Position numbers and translations under genes: made by a program. Positions 1-8,402 of a stretch of 45,452 bases of DNA are shown piece after piece (position 1 is the first letter of the stretch; each line of letters opens with the position of its first letter). This stretch comes from an uncultured Ellagibacter sp. (GTDB taxonomy: Bacteria > Actinomycetota > Coriobacteriia > Coriobacteriales > Eggerthellaceae), in assembly GCA_934654815.1 (NCBI GenBank), contig CAKUGU010000016.1, positions 1 through 45,452 on the forward strand. Direction: 5' to 3'. The notes under the pieces were generated by a model. The model was not told the origin of the DNA and did no database searches. It worked only from the letters and a program-made list of their open reading frames with translations.

Positions 1-168
1 TGGTTCCCTGAGCAGGACGGCGAAGAGCCCAACCTGTTCGGCGTTTGGAAGTCCAACTTCAACAGCCTCGTGCCGCACCAGAACATCGGTAAGCTTGGCT
101 TCGGCGCTCCGTACAAGGGTGTTATGTGCAACATCCGTCGCGTCCATAGCCTGAACTCGGACGACTAG
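1..168 (+). CDS. Molybdopterin oxidoreductase catalytic subunit, C-terminal end (partial)
   Basis: This is the last 55 codons of a gene that begins before the window, open in frame from the first base and closed by TAG. The tail reads through PNLFGVWKSNFN and LVPHQNIGKLGFGAPYK, which resembles the C-terminal molybdopterin-dinucleotide-binding end of DMSO-reductase-family enzymes as found in Eggerthellaceae. The next gene starts 16 bases after the stop and encodes a relative of the small subunit of such enzymes, which supports the assignment. The substrate cannot be judged from this fragment. Confidence 0.72.
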   Translation, partial: WFPEQDGEEPNLFGVWKSNFNSLVPHQNIGKLGFGAPYKGVMCNIRRVHSLNSDD

Positions 169-184
169 AAAGGAAGTGGCATTA

Positions 185-544
185 ATGGCAGATCAGAAGT
201 ACGCACTTCTCGTTGACTACACGTACTACTCCGGCAACCATGCCGCTGAGATCGGCTGCAAAGAAGAGCTTGGCCTTCCTCTCGAACAGTTCGGTATCAA
301 GGAAGTTCAGGTTGGCCCGTTCAAGAAGGGTGAGGGCAACGACGGCGACGCTTGGGAATGGTTCTATATCCCCTGCCCGACCTCGATCTTCTCTGAGCAT
401 TGGGGCACCAACGGCGACAAGGCCGGTCAGCGTCCGCTCGCTGTGCAGGTCGATGAGTCTGGTTCGATGTACTACGGTACCGTCGAAGAGATGGTCGCCA
501 AGATGGCAGAGTTCGATCGTCCGATGGTTCTCTTCCAGCTGTAA
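185..544 (+). CDS. Ferredoxin-like small subunit of molybdoenzyme, Fe-S ligands lost
   Basis: This 119-residue protein has the frame of the small electron-transfer subunits of molybdopterin enzymes: YALLVDY at the N-terminus, CKEELGLP near residues 25-32, and an ending with GTVEEM then RPMVLFQL. In normal members the first segment has a C-x2-C-x2-C-x3-C cluster motif; here it reads YYSGNHAAEIGC, so only the last cysteine (C25) remains. The second cysteine group is also missing, leaving only C64. It therefore probably cannot bind 4Fe-4S clusters and may have become a structural partner. The ATG start was chosen because AGGAA lies 9 bases upstream; an in-frame GTG three codons earlier is less likely. 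It is the second gene of the operon. Confidence 0.75.
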   Translation: MADQKYALLVDYTYYSGNHAAEIGCKEELGLPLEQFGIKEVQVGPFKKGEGNDGDAWEWFYIPCPTSIFSEHWGTNGDKAGQRPLAVQVDESGSMYYGTVEEMVAKMAEFDRPMVLFQL

Positions 545-627
545 CTCTTTAATGTGTTAAGATATCGGTGGCCGCCGCGAAAACAGCGGCCACCGTATCG
601 TGTGAAAGACCAATAAGGAGGGATAAC

Positions 628-903
628 ATGACCCGCGATGAGTTTTTTGAGCTCGACGCAGCTGCTGCTGCGAAGGAGCTGAACGCTGGCCTCGCAGAGG
701 GCAAGAGCAAGGACGAGGTTCTCGCTGACCACGGTATTGCTCAGGCTGACCTCATGAAGGCTCAGATCTTCTTCGTGAAGGACAAGTTTATTGCTCGCGC
801 TTGGGGTGGCTACACCTCGACGAAGCGTACCGGCAACGAAGCTGGCGACACCGCTAATGGCGTTGGCGACTCCGATCCTTCGAAGGGCTACAACGGCATC
901 TAG
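628..903 (+). CDS. Small protein of molybdoenzyme operon, unknown function
   Basis: The protein has 91 residues, no signal peptide and no membrane segment. The first half is helical and Ala-rich (residues 1-45, with a possible helix-turn-helix-like stretch SKDEVLADHG); the C-terminal third is Gly/Thr/Asn-rich and looks disordered. AAGGAGGG sits just before the ATG, a strong ribosome binding site. It follows the Fe-S-type small subunit by 83 bases and is closed by a strong terminator, so it is the last gene of the molybdoenzyme operon. A role as chaperone or third subunit is only a guess from position. Confidence 0.7.
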   Translation: MTRDEFFELDAAAAAKELNAGLAEGKSKDEVLADHGIAQADLMKAQIFFVKDKFIARAWGGYTSTKRTGNEAGDTANGVGDSDPSKGYNGI

Positions 904-950
904 TTCCTTTCTGGGGAATGTTTTTCTAGGGGCCTATAGCAAGCTCGATA

Positions 951-986
951 AAGAACCTCTTCGTTCGCGAAGGGGTTCTTTTTTTT
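951..986 (+). terminator. Rho-independent terminator of molybdoenzyme operon
   Basis: A 13-bp stem (AAGAACCTCTTCG with CGAAGGGGTTCTT, one G-T pair) closed by a TTCG tetraloop is followed by a run of T. It ends the operon running in from the left edge. Confidence 0.92.
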
Positions 987-1058
987 CTCCGAAAACTGGA
1001 ACAGGGTTTCGCGTTGTGTTCTACATTGCTCTGAACTGGGGATATGGAATAATGGCTA

Positions 1059-1067
1059 TGCTAGAAT
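1059..1067 (+). promoter_or_regulatory. Possible extended -10 promoter
   Basis: TGCTAGAAT matches an extended -10 element (TG-n-TATAAT type) about 68 bases ahead of the next gene, in a locally AT-rich stretch. No convincing -35 hexamer is seen. An imperfect inverted repeat (TATGAC ... GTCATA) lies just downstream between it and the gene. Confidence 0.4.
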
Positions 1068-1134
1068 AAATGTTGTTAGCACTATGACGTTTATGGCGTT
1101 CATGTCATAACAGTGAATGGAGGGTTCTCTCGCA

Positions 1135-1464
1135 ATGGCAACGGAAGACGATATTCTCGCAGAGGTAGAAGAACTGGGCCGTCTTACTGAAGAGCAGGAA
1201 GACATTCTTTACAACATCGCTTTGAAACAAGACGAACTCGGTCGCGAGGCAACGAACATTCTTCTCGAGAAGGTCGAGGGAAGCGAGTTGTACCAACCGA
1301 TGATCGATCGCGAAATGCTCACCTACGAGGTCTTCAACAAGGGCGGCAAGCACGAGATCGCCTGTTTGTATGTCACCCTTAAGGGCGTTCGCTATTGCAT
1401 TATGTACGGCGATGAGATTTCACCTCGCCGCCGTCTTGATCCGGCGGGTTCGCCGCGTCGCTAG
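1135..1464 (+). CDS. Conserved-looking small protein, unknown function
   Basis: This 109-residue soluble protein is not a family I recognise. Residues 1-60 are acidic and helical (EEVEELGRL-like pattern, possible coiled coil); residues 60-95 look like a small alpha/beta unit; the last 15 residues are Arg/Pro-rich. The ATG was chosen because GGAGGG lies 10 bases upstream; an in-frame ATG at 1117 overlaps that ribosome binding site. It has its own promoter region and a terminator-like hairpin after it, so it is probably transcribed alone. Confidence 0.65.
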   Translation: MATEDDILAEVEELGRLTEEQEDILYNIALKQDELGREATNILLEKVEGSELYQPMIDREMLTYEVFNKGGKHEIACLYVTLKGVRYCIMYGDEISPRRRLDPAGSPRR

Positions 1465-1476
1465 TCCTTTTCCCTT

Positions 1477-1505
1477 TTGGGCCCGTCGTTTTGCGGCGGG
1501 CCCAA
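1477..1505 (+). terminator. Terminator-like hairpin
   Basis: TTGGGCCCGTCG pairs with CGGCGGGCCCAA over 12 bp around a short T-rich loop. No good T tract follows on this strand, so termination strength is uncertain. Confidence 0.6.
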
Positions 1506-1578
1506 TGCGCTTTTAGGCGCACTATGCTGCGCCATAGAAACTGTTGTGAGCTGAAGCGAAGGGGTGTCGAGAGCGAGT

Positions 1579-3888
1579 ATGGACGCTATGCTGCAGTCCG
1601 TTCCCAAAACCGGTAACTACACGGCACCGGTAAGCAGGAACAAGGCGCTTAACGTGCGCGATCTCGATGTAAGTTTCGGAGGTTTCACGCCTATGCCGTT
1701 GAACGATGCGAACGCGACGCGCGCGCAGGTGCTCGCGTCGGAAGAAAGGCTCAAAGCCTACCACGATGCCGTTAAAAGAGCGGCCGATCTTGAGGCGGCG
1801 CGTGTGAGCGAAACAGGGGAAGAATGCGATGCGGAAGGAACGACGTGGCGCTATTCCGTCCTTGACGGCAAAGAAGTTCGGATTGAAGGGTGCGTCCCCA
1901 ATGTGAGCGCGTTGTATGTTCCATCCGAACTCCATGGGTTCCCCGTCGCCTCCCTGGCGCCCGATTCGCTTGCTTACTTGGCTGACGTTGTTTCGATTGT
2001 CGTCCCTGATACGGTGCAATCGATTGGCGGGTGCGCCTTTCGCGGCGACACCGCTCTTGAGTCTGCGGTGCTTCCGCGCGGGGTCGCTGATTTCAATTCC
2101 GATTGGTTTCGTGGATGCTCGTCCCTCAGCCAGCTTGTTCTACCCGGGCTTTTGCGAAAGATAACGCCGCAGGTTTTCGATATCGAAGGGCTCGAGAAGC
2201 TCACGATCGGTTCAGCGGCTTGCGAAATCGAGCCAGGATCGTTCGCGAAGAGTAAGCTTGCCGAAATCGCGGTCGACCCTAAGAATCCCTATATCGGGAC
2301 AGACGGCGTTGCCCTGTATGATATAGCGGGAAGCGCGCTTTTAGCGCTTGCCATTCCCGTTGGGGAATATGACGTCATTCCGTCATGCGTCAGGATTGCG
2401 CGCAAGGGAATGAGCACGTTCCGCGGTTTGCAGCGTGTTGCGCTGCCAGACGGTCTTGAGGAAATCGGTCCCTATGCGTTCGCTCATACGTCTCTTGCCG
2501 AATTTGAGGCGCCGCACAATCTCCGAACGGTAGGGGAGCGCGCTTTCTTCGACTGCGGGAAGCTTTCGCACGTTTGCCTGAACGATGGGTTGCTGCGTAT
2601 TGAGGCGGACGCTTTCTCGTCGACTGCGCTTTCCGAGCTTACCATTCCCGCCTCGATCGAGGAGCTGAAGTATCCGCTCGCCGCTGGCTGCGGACTGACG
2701 TTCTCGGGAGAAAAAGCGACGTGCAGGATAGCTGAGGGATCGGAGCGTCTCTGGTTCGATGAACAGGGCGGCTTGTATCGAAATGGCTCCGAGGGCCCGA
2801 CGCTCGTGTATGCGATGGACGAAGCGGCTGAGACGTTCGACGTACCCGAGGGAACGGTTGGGGTCGCAGCGCATGCGTTCGAGAAGCACGTGAAGCTTCG
2901 CCATGTTTCATTTCCCAAAAGCCTTGTTCGCATCGGTGAGAGCGCTTTCAGAGGATGCCATGGGCTTGTGTCGGCGCAGTTGCCCGAGAATCTTGAAGCG
3001 GTCGGATCAGAGGCATTTCTCGATACGTCGATCGAGTCGCTTCGCATTCCGTGCTCGCTTACGAAAATCGGCGACAACGCTTTCGTGTCGCTCGGAGCTC
3101 ATAACGGCAGGAAGAAGCCGAGCTTGAAGCGCGTTGAAGTGGAGAAAGGCAATCCAAGGTATCACGCTGAATCGGGAATGCTGTTCGAGCATTGGTCGAA
3201 CGGGAAGCTTCGTGTTGTCCTGTACGCAGGAGAAAACGAGGTAATCCGCATCTCGAAGGATGTCGTCTCGATCGCGCCTTACGCCTTCAACGGGGTTCGT
3301 AGCGCGCGCGAGCTGTATCTCTCGGACCGCATCACACAGGTCGGCATGAGGGGTTTGTCGTTCAACTGCTACCTAGAACTCATCCATGTCGATTTGGACG
3401 AGCGGCCGATGGGCGGGAAACCCTTCATCGAGTTCCGTTTCCCTGCAGTCGACCGAAGCGTTCAACAGATTCAGCTGGCGTTCAACGGCTCCGAGACCGT
3501 CAGCGTCGAATCGCTGTACGAGCATTACGACAACACGGTCATCGCGGGAAACAACTACGATGCGAAAGAAGACGGGCGGCTCAGCAGGTACGAACAGTGC
3601 AGGCTCATCGTTGAGCGACTGAAGGATCCGGTATGCCTGAGCGCAAGCAACAAAGGCATGATGGAGCGGATACTGCGCAACGATCTTAAGGAGATTTGCG
3701 TGGATATCGCGCGCCATGACGACCGAGCGGCGATTGATGACTTACTTGACCTGGGATTTCTCACGCAGGATACGATCGATGGGGTGATAGAGCGCGTCTC
3801 GATGCTTCGGGACGCAGCGATGACGGGGCATCTGCTCGAGGTGAAGCGCCGCTTCTTCGAGCTTGATGCGTTCGATTTCGAGCTGTAG
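1579..3888 (+). CDS. Intracellular BspA-type leucine-rich repeat protein
   Basis: The protein has about 769 residues and no signal peptide. From roughly residue 136 to 594 it carries many LRR_5 (BspA-type) repeats with the pattern IP..V..IG..AF.GC..L, for example VPDTVQSIGGCAF and FPKSLVRIGESAFRGC. Before them is a helical N-terminus of about 85 residues; after them is a helical domain of about 170 residues without repeats. BspA-type proteins are usually surface adhesins, but this one lacks any export signal and is followed 15 bases later by a VWA protein and then a MoxR ATPase, so a cytoplasmic recognition or scaffold role is more likely. The start is uncertain: ATG at 1579 is used, and GTG at 1564 is possible; neither has ideal Shine-Dalgarno spacing. 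Confidence 0.8.
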   Translation: MDAMLQSVPKTGNYTAPVSRNKALNVRDLDVSFGGFTPMPLNDANATRAQVLASEERLKAYHDAVKRAADLEAARVSETGEECDAEGTTWRYSVLDGKEVRIEGCVPNVSALYVPSELHGFPVASLAPDSLAYLADVVSIVVPDTVQSIGGCAFRGDTALESAVLPRGVADFNSDWFRGCSSLSQLVLPGLLRKITPQVFDIEGLEKLTIGSAACEIEPGSFAKSKLAEIAVDPKNPYIGTDGVALYDIAGSALLALAIPVGEYDVIPSCVRIARKGMSTFRGLQRVALPDGLEEIGPYAFAHTSLAEFEAPHNLRTVGERAFFDCGKLSHVCLNDGLLRIEADAFSSTALSELTIPASIEELKYPLAAGCGLTFSGEKATCRIAEGSERLWFDEQGGLYRNGSEGPTLVYAMDEAAETFDVPEGTVGVAAHAFEKHVKLRHVSFPKSLVRIGESAFRGCHGLVSAQLPENLEAVGSEAFLDTSIESLRIPCSLTKIGDNAFVSLGAHNGRKKPSLKRVEVEKGNPRYHAESGMLFEHWSNGKLRVVLYAGENEVIRISKDVVSIAPYAFNGVRSARELYLSDRITQVGMRGLSFNCYLELIHVDLDERPMGGKPFIEFRFPAVDRSVQQIQLAFNGSETVSVESLYEHYDNTVIAGNNYDAKEDGRLSRYEQCRLIVERLKDPVCLSASNKGMMERILRNDLKEICVDIARHDDRAAIDDLLDLGFLTQDTIDGVIERVSMLRDAAMTGHLLEVKRRFFELDAFDFEL

Positions 3889-3903
3889 AAAGGAGCGAGA
3901 GCG

Positions 3904-5559
3904 ATGAGCGAAGGAATTCCCGATGTGAAGATGGAAAGGCGGCAGCGGGAGGATGAGCTGGCGCGCGACATCATCGAAGAATGCCGCGTGCAGTTGATGC
4001 TCAAGTTCCGCTTTCTTGACCTGGCCCTTTGGCGTATGGAGCTCGAACCGTTTCGCGCTGGGGCGCGCTACGGGCTCGCAACCGACGCGAAGCGCGTCGC
4101 GATCGATCCTCCTCGTGTTATCGCACGGTTCAACGAATCGTTCGACGAGCTCGTTCGCGACTACCTCCATATGGTCATGCATTGCGTGTTCCGGCATCCG
4201 TTCGACAAGAACCACAACCATAAAGAGGCGTGGAGTCTTGCCTGCGACATCATCGTGGAAAACGTCGCGATGGATATGTGTGGGAACCGGTTCGAGAGCG
4301 CTGACGACGCGAAGCGCCGCGAGGTCATCGACAAGCTGAAGATGCTGTTGGGAGGTTTGCTTCCCAATAAGGTTTACGGCCTGGTGAAGGGTCTCATGCA
4401 AACGCCGAACGGGCAGCCTTACCGCGGGCTGAGCCGCGGCGTGCTCAACGAGTGGCGAGATTTGTTCGAGCGCGATGAGCACGGGGCGTGGCCGGTCAAC
4501 AACGACAAGCGCGAGAAAAGCGAATCGAGGCCCGATTCGGACGACGATGGGATAAGCGAGGCGGATCCGTCGTCCGGCTCGGACGAGGAAGACCTCGACA
4601 TGAACGAGGCGGGCGGCACCGAAGAAGGGTCGTCCGACGACGATGCAGTGGATGCGAACGCGCAGGAGCTTCCCAACGACGCCGAAGAGGACGCGGACGA
4701 CGAGGCCGACGCGTCGGATGAATCCGATCAGGGAGGCGCCGAGGACGAGTCGCAGATGCGCGAACGTCCCGAGCAAGACGACGATTCGCCCGACTACGAA
4801 CAGGAAGAGAAGGAATGGGAGGACATCTCGAAGGAAATCGAGATGAACCTCGAGACGTTCTCGAAGGAATGGGGAAAGGAATCGGGGAGCCTCGTCGCCG
4901 CGCTTTCCGTGGCGAACCGCAAGACGTACGACTACACCGAATTCCTTCGCAGGTTCTCGACCGTCACCGAGGAAATCCTGCTCAACCAGGACGAATTCGA
5001 CTACATCTACTACACGTACGGCATGGACCTCTACGGAAACATGCCCCTTATCGAGCCGTTGGAATACAAGGAAACCGACCGTGTGCGCGAGTTCGTCATC
5101 GCGATCGACACGTCGGGGTCGGTCCGCGGCGACCTGGTTCGCAGGTTCATCGAGCACACGTTCGAGATTCTGAAGGAATCGGAGAGCTACGCGACGGACG
5201 TGAACATCCACATCGTGCAATGCGACACGCGGGTCCAAGCCGACATGAAGATCGGCGATTTGAGCGAGGTCGACGCGCTCATGGAACGCTTCACCGTTCG
5301 CGGGTTCGGCGGCACGGATTTCAGGCCGGTTTTCGACTACATAGACGACCTGCGGAAACGTGGGGAATTGACCGATATGAAGGGCCTTATCTACTTCACG
5401 GACGGGCTGGGGCAGTTCCCCGAGAAACCGCCGGAGTACGATACCGCCTTCGTGTTCATGAACGACGAGGGCAAAGAACTTCCTCCCGTCCCGCCGTGGG
5501 CGATGAAGGTCATTATCGACGAGTCGGCCATCGAGCGCATGAAAGGCGCATCGTCGTAG
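3904..5559 (+). CDS. VWA protein with N-terminal metallopeptidase-like domain (DUF2201 type)
   Basis: The 551-residue protein has three parts. Residues 1-180 resemble the putative metallopeptidase domain of the DUF2201 family; the expected HExxH is present only as H89-MVM-H93, so the catalytic Glu is missing. Residues 190-300 are a long, very acidic Asp/Glu/Ser linker. Residues 395-551 are a VWA-like domain with an intact MIDAS set: DTSGS at 402-406, a GGTDF threonine, and FTDG near the end. Such VWA proteins are usual partners of MoxR AAA+ ATPases, and one is encoded 54 bases downstream. AGAAAGGAG precedes the ATG. Confidence 0.85.
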   Translation: MSEGIPDVKMERRQREDELARDIIEECRVQLMLKFRFLDLALWRMELEPFRAGARYGLATDAKRVAIDPPRVIARFNESFDELVRDYLHMVMHCVFRHPFDKNHNHKEAWSLACDIIVENVAMDMCGNRFESADDAKRREVIDKLKMLLGGLLPNKVYGLVKGLMQTPNGQPYRGLSRGVLNEWRDLFERDEHGAWPVNNDKREKSESRPDSDDDGISEADPSSGSDEEDLDMNEAGGTEEGSSDDDAVDANAQELPNDAEEDADDEADASDESDQGGAEDESQMRERPEQDDDSPDYEQEEKEWEDISKEIEMNLETFSKEWGKESGSLVAALSVANRKTYDYTEFLRRFSTVTEEILLNQDEFDYIYYTYGMDLYGNMPLIEPLEYKETDRVREFVIAIDTSGSVRGDLVRRFIEHTFEILKESESYATDVNIHIVQCDTRVQADMKIGDLSEVDALMERFTVRGFGGTDFRPVFDYIDDLRKRGELTDMKGLIYFTDGLGQFPEKPPEYDTAFVFMNDEGKELPPVPPWAMKVIIDESAIERMKGASS

Positions 5560-5613
5560 TTTGGGCAACGAGAAAGCACCGGGGGCGCCCGGTTTGAGAA
5601 GAAGGGATCCGGT

Positions 5614-7983
5614 ATGAACATCACTTCCGCAAAACAGCAGGTGAAAGATACCGTCGAAGCGTACTTGAAGAAGGACGACGCGGGGCTGTACGTCATCTCC
5701 CCCGTGCACCAAAGGCCGGTGTTTTTGGTGGGCGCGCCGGGAATCGGGAAGACGGCCATCATGGAGCAGGTCGCTCGCGAGCTGGGAATCGGCATCGTGT
5801 CGTATTCCATGACGCACCACACGAGGCAAAGCGCGCTTGGCCTTCCGCGCATCGAGCACCGCGAGTTCGAGGGCGTCGAGTACGAGGCCTCCGAGTACAC
5901 GATGTCCGAGATCGTCGCCGCGATCTACGACTACATGGAGCGCACGGGACTGCGGACGGGCATCCTGTTCCTCGATGAGATTAACTGCGTGTCCGAGACG
6001 CTTTACCCGTCGATGTTGCAGTTCCTGCAGTTCAAGACGTTCGGCAAACATAAGGTTCCTGAAGGTTGGGTCATCGTATGCGCGGGCAACCCGCCCGAAT
6101 ACAATCGGTCGGTGCACGAGTTCGACATCGTGACGCTCGACCGCCTGCGCGAAATCGACGTCGAGCCCGACTACGGCGCGTGGAAGGCATACGCCTCGGA
6201 AGTGGGCATCCATCCGGCGGTAACAACGTTCCTCGAAGCGAAGAAGGACTGTTTCTACAAGGTCGAGTCGCGCCCCGGCGGCGGGAAATCGTTCGTCACG
6301 GCGCGCGGTTGGGAGGATTTGGCGGAGGTCATCTCGCTGTACGAGAAGATGGGCAAGCCTGTGAACCGCGAGCTGTTCGCCCAGTTCCTGCGCGACGACG
6401 ACATCGCCGATCAATTCGCCGTCTACTACGCGCTGTTCGAGAAGTACCGCTCGGACTACCAGGTGAGCTCGATCCTGTCGGGGCAGGCGAGCGGCGCCAT
6501 CAAGAACCGCGCGTCGGAGGCGAAGTTCGACGAGCGGGTGGCCTTGCTCGGGCTCTTGCTCGATGCCCTTTCCGGGGACTGCACGGCGGCGCTTCGTCAG
6601 GAGGAAATCGTGCTCGAGCTGCGCGACCTGCTGCGCGGGGCGAAGCCCGAGTTTTTGGCAGGCGCGTCCGTTGATGACGCGCTCGGGTCCCGTATCGCGG
6701 AAAGGGAGCGGAAGCTCGCCCGTAAAATCGATTCCGGCACGGCGGCGAAGGCGTTCATTCGGAAAGAACGCCTGGTCATCGACCTGCTTAAGGGCTTCTC
6801 GGCACAGTGTTCCCTCGAGAAGGCGACGGAAGGCGACGTGGCCTTCCATGTGGTAGAGCGCGCGTACAAGGCGGAAGTGGGGAAGATCAAGCCGCTTGCG
6901 ACGGCTGCGAGCGACAAGATGGATTGCGCCTTCGATTTCATCGACGACTGCTTCGGGAACCGCGAGATGCTCGTCTTCCTCGCGGAACTGACTACGCGCG
7001 CTTCAACGACGCAGTTCATCTCCCATTACGGGAACGAGAAGTACTATGCGCACAACGAGGACCTCAAGGTCGACGCCGCCCGCATGGGCTTGTCGGAGCG
7101 CGTGACGAGGTTGTCGGAAATCGATGGCGAGGTTCCGAACGATGACGGCCAGACCCCCGACACCCCGGGGGCGGTGGGCCTGCGCCTTTCGTCGAAGCCC
7201 GAGGGCGGTGCGAACACGACGTTCTCCGAAGCCATGGGCGGGAAAGCGAAAGCCGCTGCGCAGCCGGCCTCTTCCCCGGCGATAAGCGTCGACGCGTTGC
7301 GCAAGCATTACGGCGGCAAGCAGTTCGAATACGGGTTCGCGAGCATCTGCAAGATGATCCTGCCGACTGGCGACCTTAAGGGTAAGAAGGTTCTTGACAT
7401 CTGCTGTCGTCGCGGGCGCGGCGTCTACAAACTGAGCGCGCTCGTCGGCGCGGCGGGGCATGCGTACGGTGTCGATTGGAGCCCCTCGTACGTCGAGGAG
7501 GCGAAGGACGGGGCCGACCGTGCCTGGCATGAAAGCGGCCTTAAAGAAAACAACATGGACTTCCGCGTCGCCTATCCCGAGGACCTGATCGGAGCGGGAT
7601 TCGGTACGTCGACGATGGATGTGGTGTATGTGAACAACGTCATGACGCTGTTCTTCGATCAGGCGAGTGCGATCAAGGAGTTCGGCCGCGTCTTGAAGCC
7701 GGGCGGGTTGCTGATTATGGAAACGATTTTCGCCGACCGCGCACGCGACGAGCGGATAATCGACGAGGCGCGAGCCATCGGCAATAGCGTCCAGGCTGCG
7801 CGGACCCAGGAAGAGAATTACGCTTGGCTTGCGGCGGCAGGGTTCGACAGCCCTTCCATCGAAGACGAGTACGACGTCACCGCTGATCGCGGGTACAAAT
7901 CCGACTATTCGGTTCCCGTGGTCGAAGGTGACGAAGATGTGAACTATCGAGCGGTATGTCTTTACGTTCGGAAAGCGAAGTAA
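5614..7983 (+). CDS. MoxR-type AAA+ ATPase fused to a class I methyltransferase
   Basis: This 789-residue protein joins two domains rarely seen together. The N-terminal part is a MoxR-like AAA+ module with Walker A GAPGIGKT (40-47) and Walker B ILFLDEIN (117-124), followed by a helical region to about 520. A Gly/Ala/Pro-rich linker (about 510-560) leads to a Rossmann methyltransferase domain (about 565-770) resembling the UbiE/ArsM group, including a VLKPGG segment. Its SAM-binding motif I reads VLDICCRRGRG (from residue 593), where two of the usual glycines are Cys and Arg, so SAM binding may be altered. The AAA+ part probably remodels a target together with the VWA protein encoded just upstream. 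What would be methylated is unknown. GAGAAGAAGGGA precedes the ATG. Confidence 0.85.
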   Translation: MNITSAKQQVKDTVEAYLKKDDAGLYVISPVHQRPVFLVGAPGIGKTAIMEQVARELGIGIVSYSMTHHTRQSALGLPRIEHREFEGVEYEASEYTMSEIVAAIYDYMERTGLRTGILFLDEINCVSETLYPSMLQFLQFKTFGKHKVPEGWVIVCAGNPPEYNRSVHEFDIVTLDRLREIDVEPDYGAWKAYASEVGIHPAVTTFLEAKKDCFYKVESRPGGGKSFVTARGWEDLAEVISLYEKMGKPVNRELFAQFLRDDDIADQFAVYYALFEKYRSDYQVSSILSGQASGAIKNRASEAKFDERVALLGLLLDALSGDCTAALRQEEIVLELRDLLRGAKPEFLAGASVDDALGSRIAERERKLARKIDSGTAAKAFIRKERLVIDLLKGFSAQCSLEKATEGDVAFHVVERAYKAEVGKIKPLATAASDKMDCAFDFIDDCFGNREMLVFLAELTTRASTTQFISHYGNEKYYAHNEDLKVDAARMGLSERVTRLSEIDGEVPNDDGQTPDTPGAVGLRLSSKPEGGANTTFSEAMGGKAKAAAQPASSPAISVDALRKHYGGKQFEYGFASICKMILPTGDLKGKKVLDICCRRGRGVYKLSALVGAAGHAYGVDWSPSYVEEAKDGADRAWHESGLKENNMDFRVAYPEDLIGAGFGTSTMDVVYVNNVMTLFFDQASAIKEFGRVLKPGGLLIMETIFADRARDERIIDEARAIGNSVQAARTQEENYAWLAAAGFDSPSIEDEYDVTADRGYKSDYSVPVVEGDEDVNYRAVCLYVRKAK

Positions 7984-8017
7984 ACTAAGCGTCGGTTCAT
8001 GCGTCGAACGCTATGCG

Positions 8018-8045
8018 CCCGTCGCCCTTGGAACGGGGCGGCGGG
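8018..8045 (+). other. Intergenic GC-rich hairpin
   Basis: CCCGTCGCCC pairs with GGGCGGCGGG (10 bp, one G-T pair, 8-base loop) between the ATPase-methyltransferase gene and the small gene after it. There is no T tract, so it may be a weak terminator or an RNA-processing or stability structure. Confidence 0.45.
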
Positions 8046-8068
8046 TCGCTTTCTGCAAGGGGGAAGAA

Positions 8069-8347
8069 ATGGCTGATGTGCCTGTCGAGAAGAGGTTTCG
8101 AGGATCGGTTCGCTTGGTGACGCTTCATCTGTGGCGCATCGCGAAGTCGACCGATATCGAAGAAGGGTTCAAGGCCGCTCAGGACCTCAAGATGTTCAAC
8201 GAGGAAAACGAGTTATTCGTTCGTTCCTGCTTCGAATTGGACAAGCAGCTTGAGGCCGGAAGCGAGCCAGCGCAACCGATCACGATCGATATGGTCAACG
8301 AGTTGCAGGCGTGCGCAATTCGCCTGAACTCAGCCGACCCCGCATAA
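8069..8347 (+). CDS. Small protein downstream of the MoxR gene, unknown function
   Basis: The protein has 92 residues, is soluble and mostly helical, and contains one cysteine in the middle and another near the C-terminus. I do not recognise the family. AAGGGGGAAG provides a strong ribosome binding site. It lies 85 bases after the AAA+/methyltransferase gene on the same strand, so it may be the fourth gene of that operon, although a hairpin sits between them. It converges with the DUF262 genes on the other strand. Confidence 0.68.
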   Translation: MADVPVEKRFRGSVRLVTLHLWRIAKSTDIEEGFKAAQDLKMFNEENELFVRSCFELDKQLEAGSEPAQPITIDMVNELQACAIRLNSADPA

Positions 8348-8402
8348 GCGGCGGGTTGTCGTTGCAGGGTGCGGGGGTCGGGCTTCACGGGCCGCGCGTC
8401 CG

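Noticed and set aside
1579..3888. Surface adhesin assignment for the LRR protein
   Set aside because: No signal peptide, anchor or wall-binding domain, and its operon partners are cytoplasmic.
3742..6849. Open frame of 1035 codons on the minus strand
   Set aside because: It lies opposite the VWA and MoxR genes, which have clear motifs; the translation is Arg/Val/Leu/His-rich and shadow-like, with no ribosome binding site. Long antisense frames are common in this GC range.
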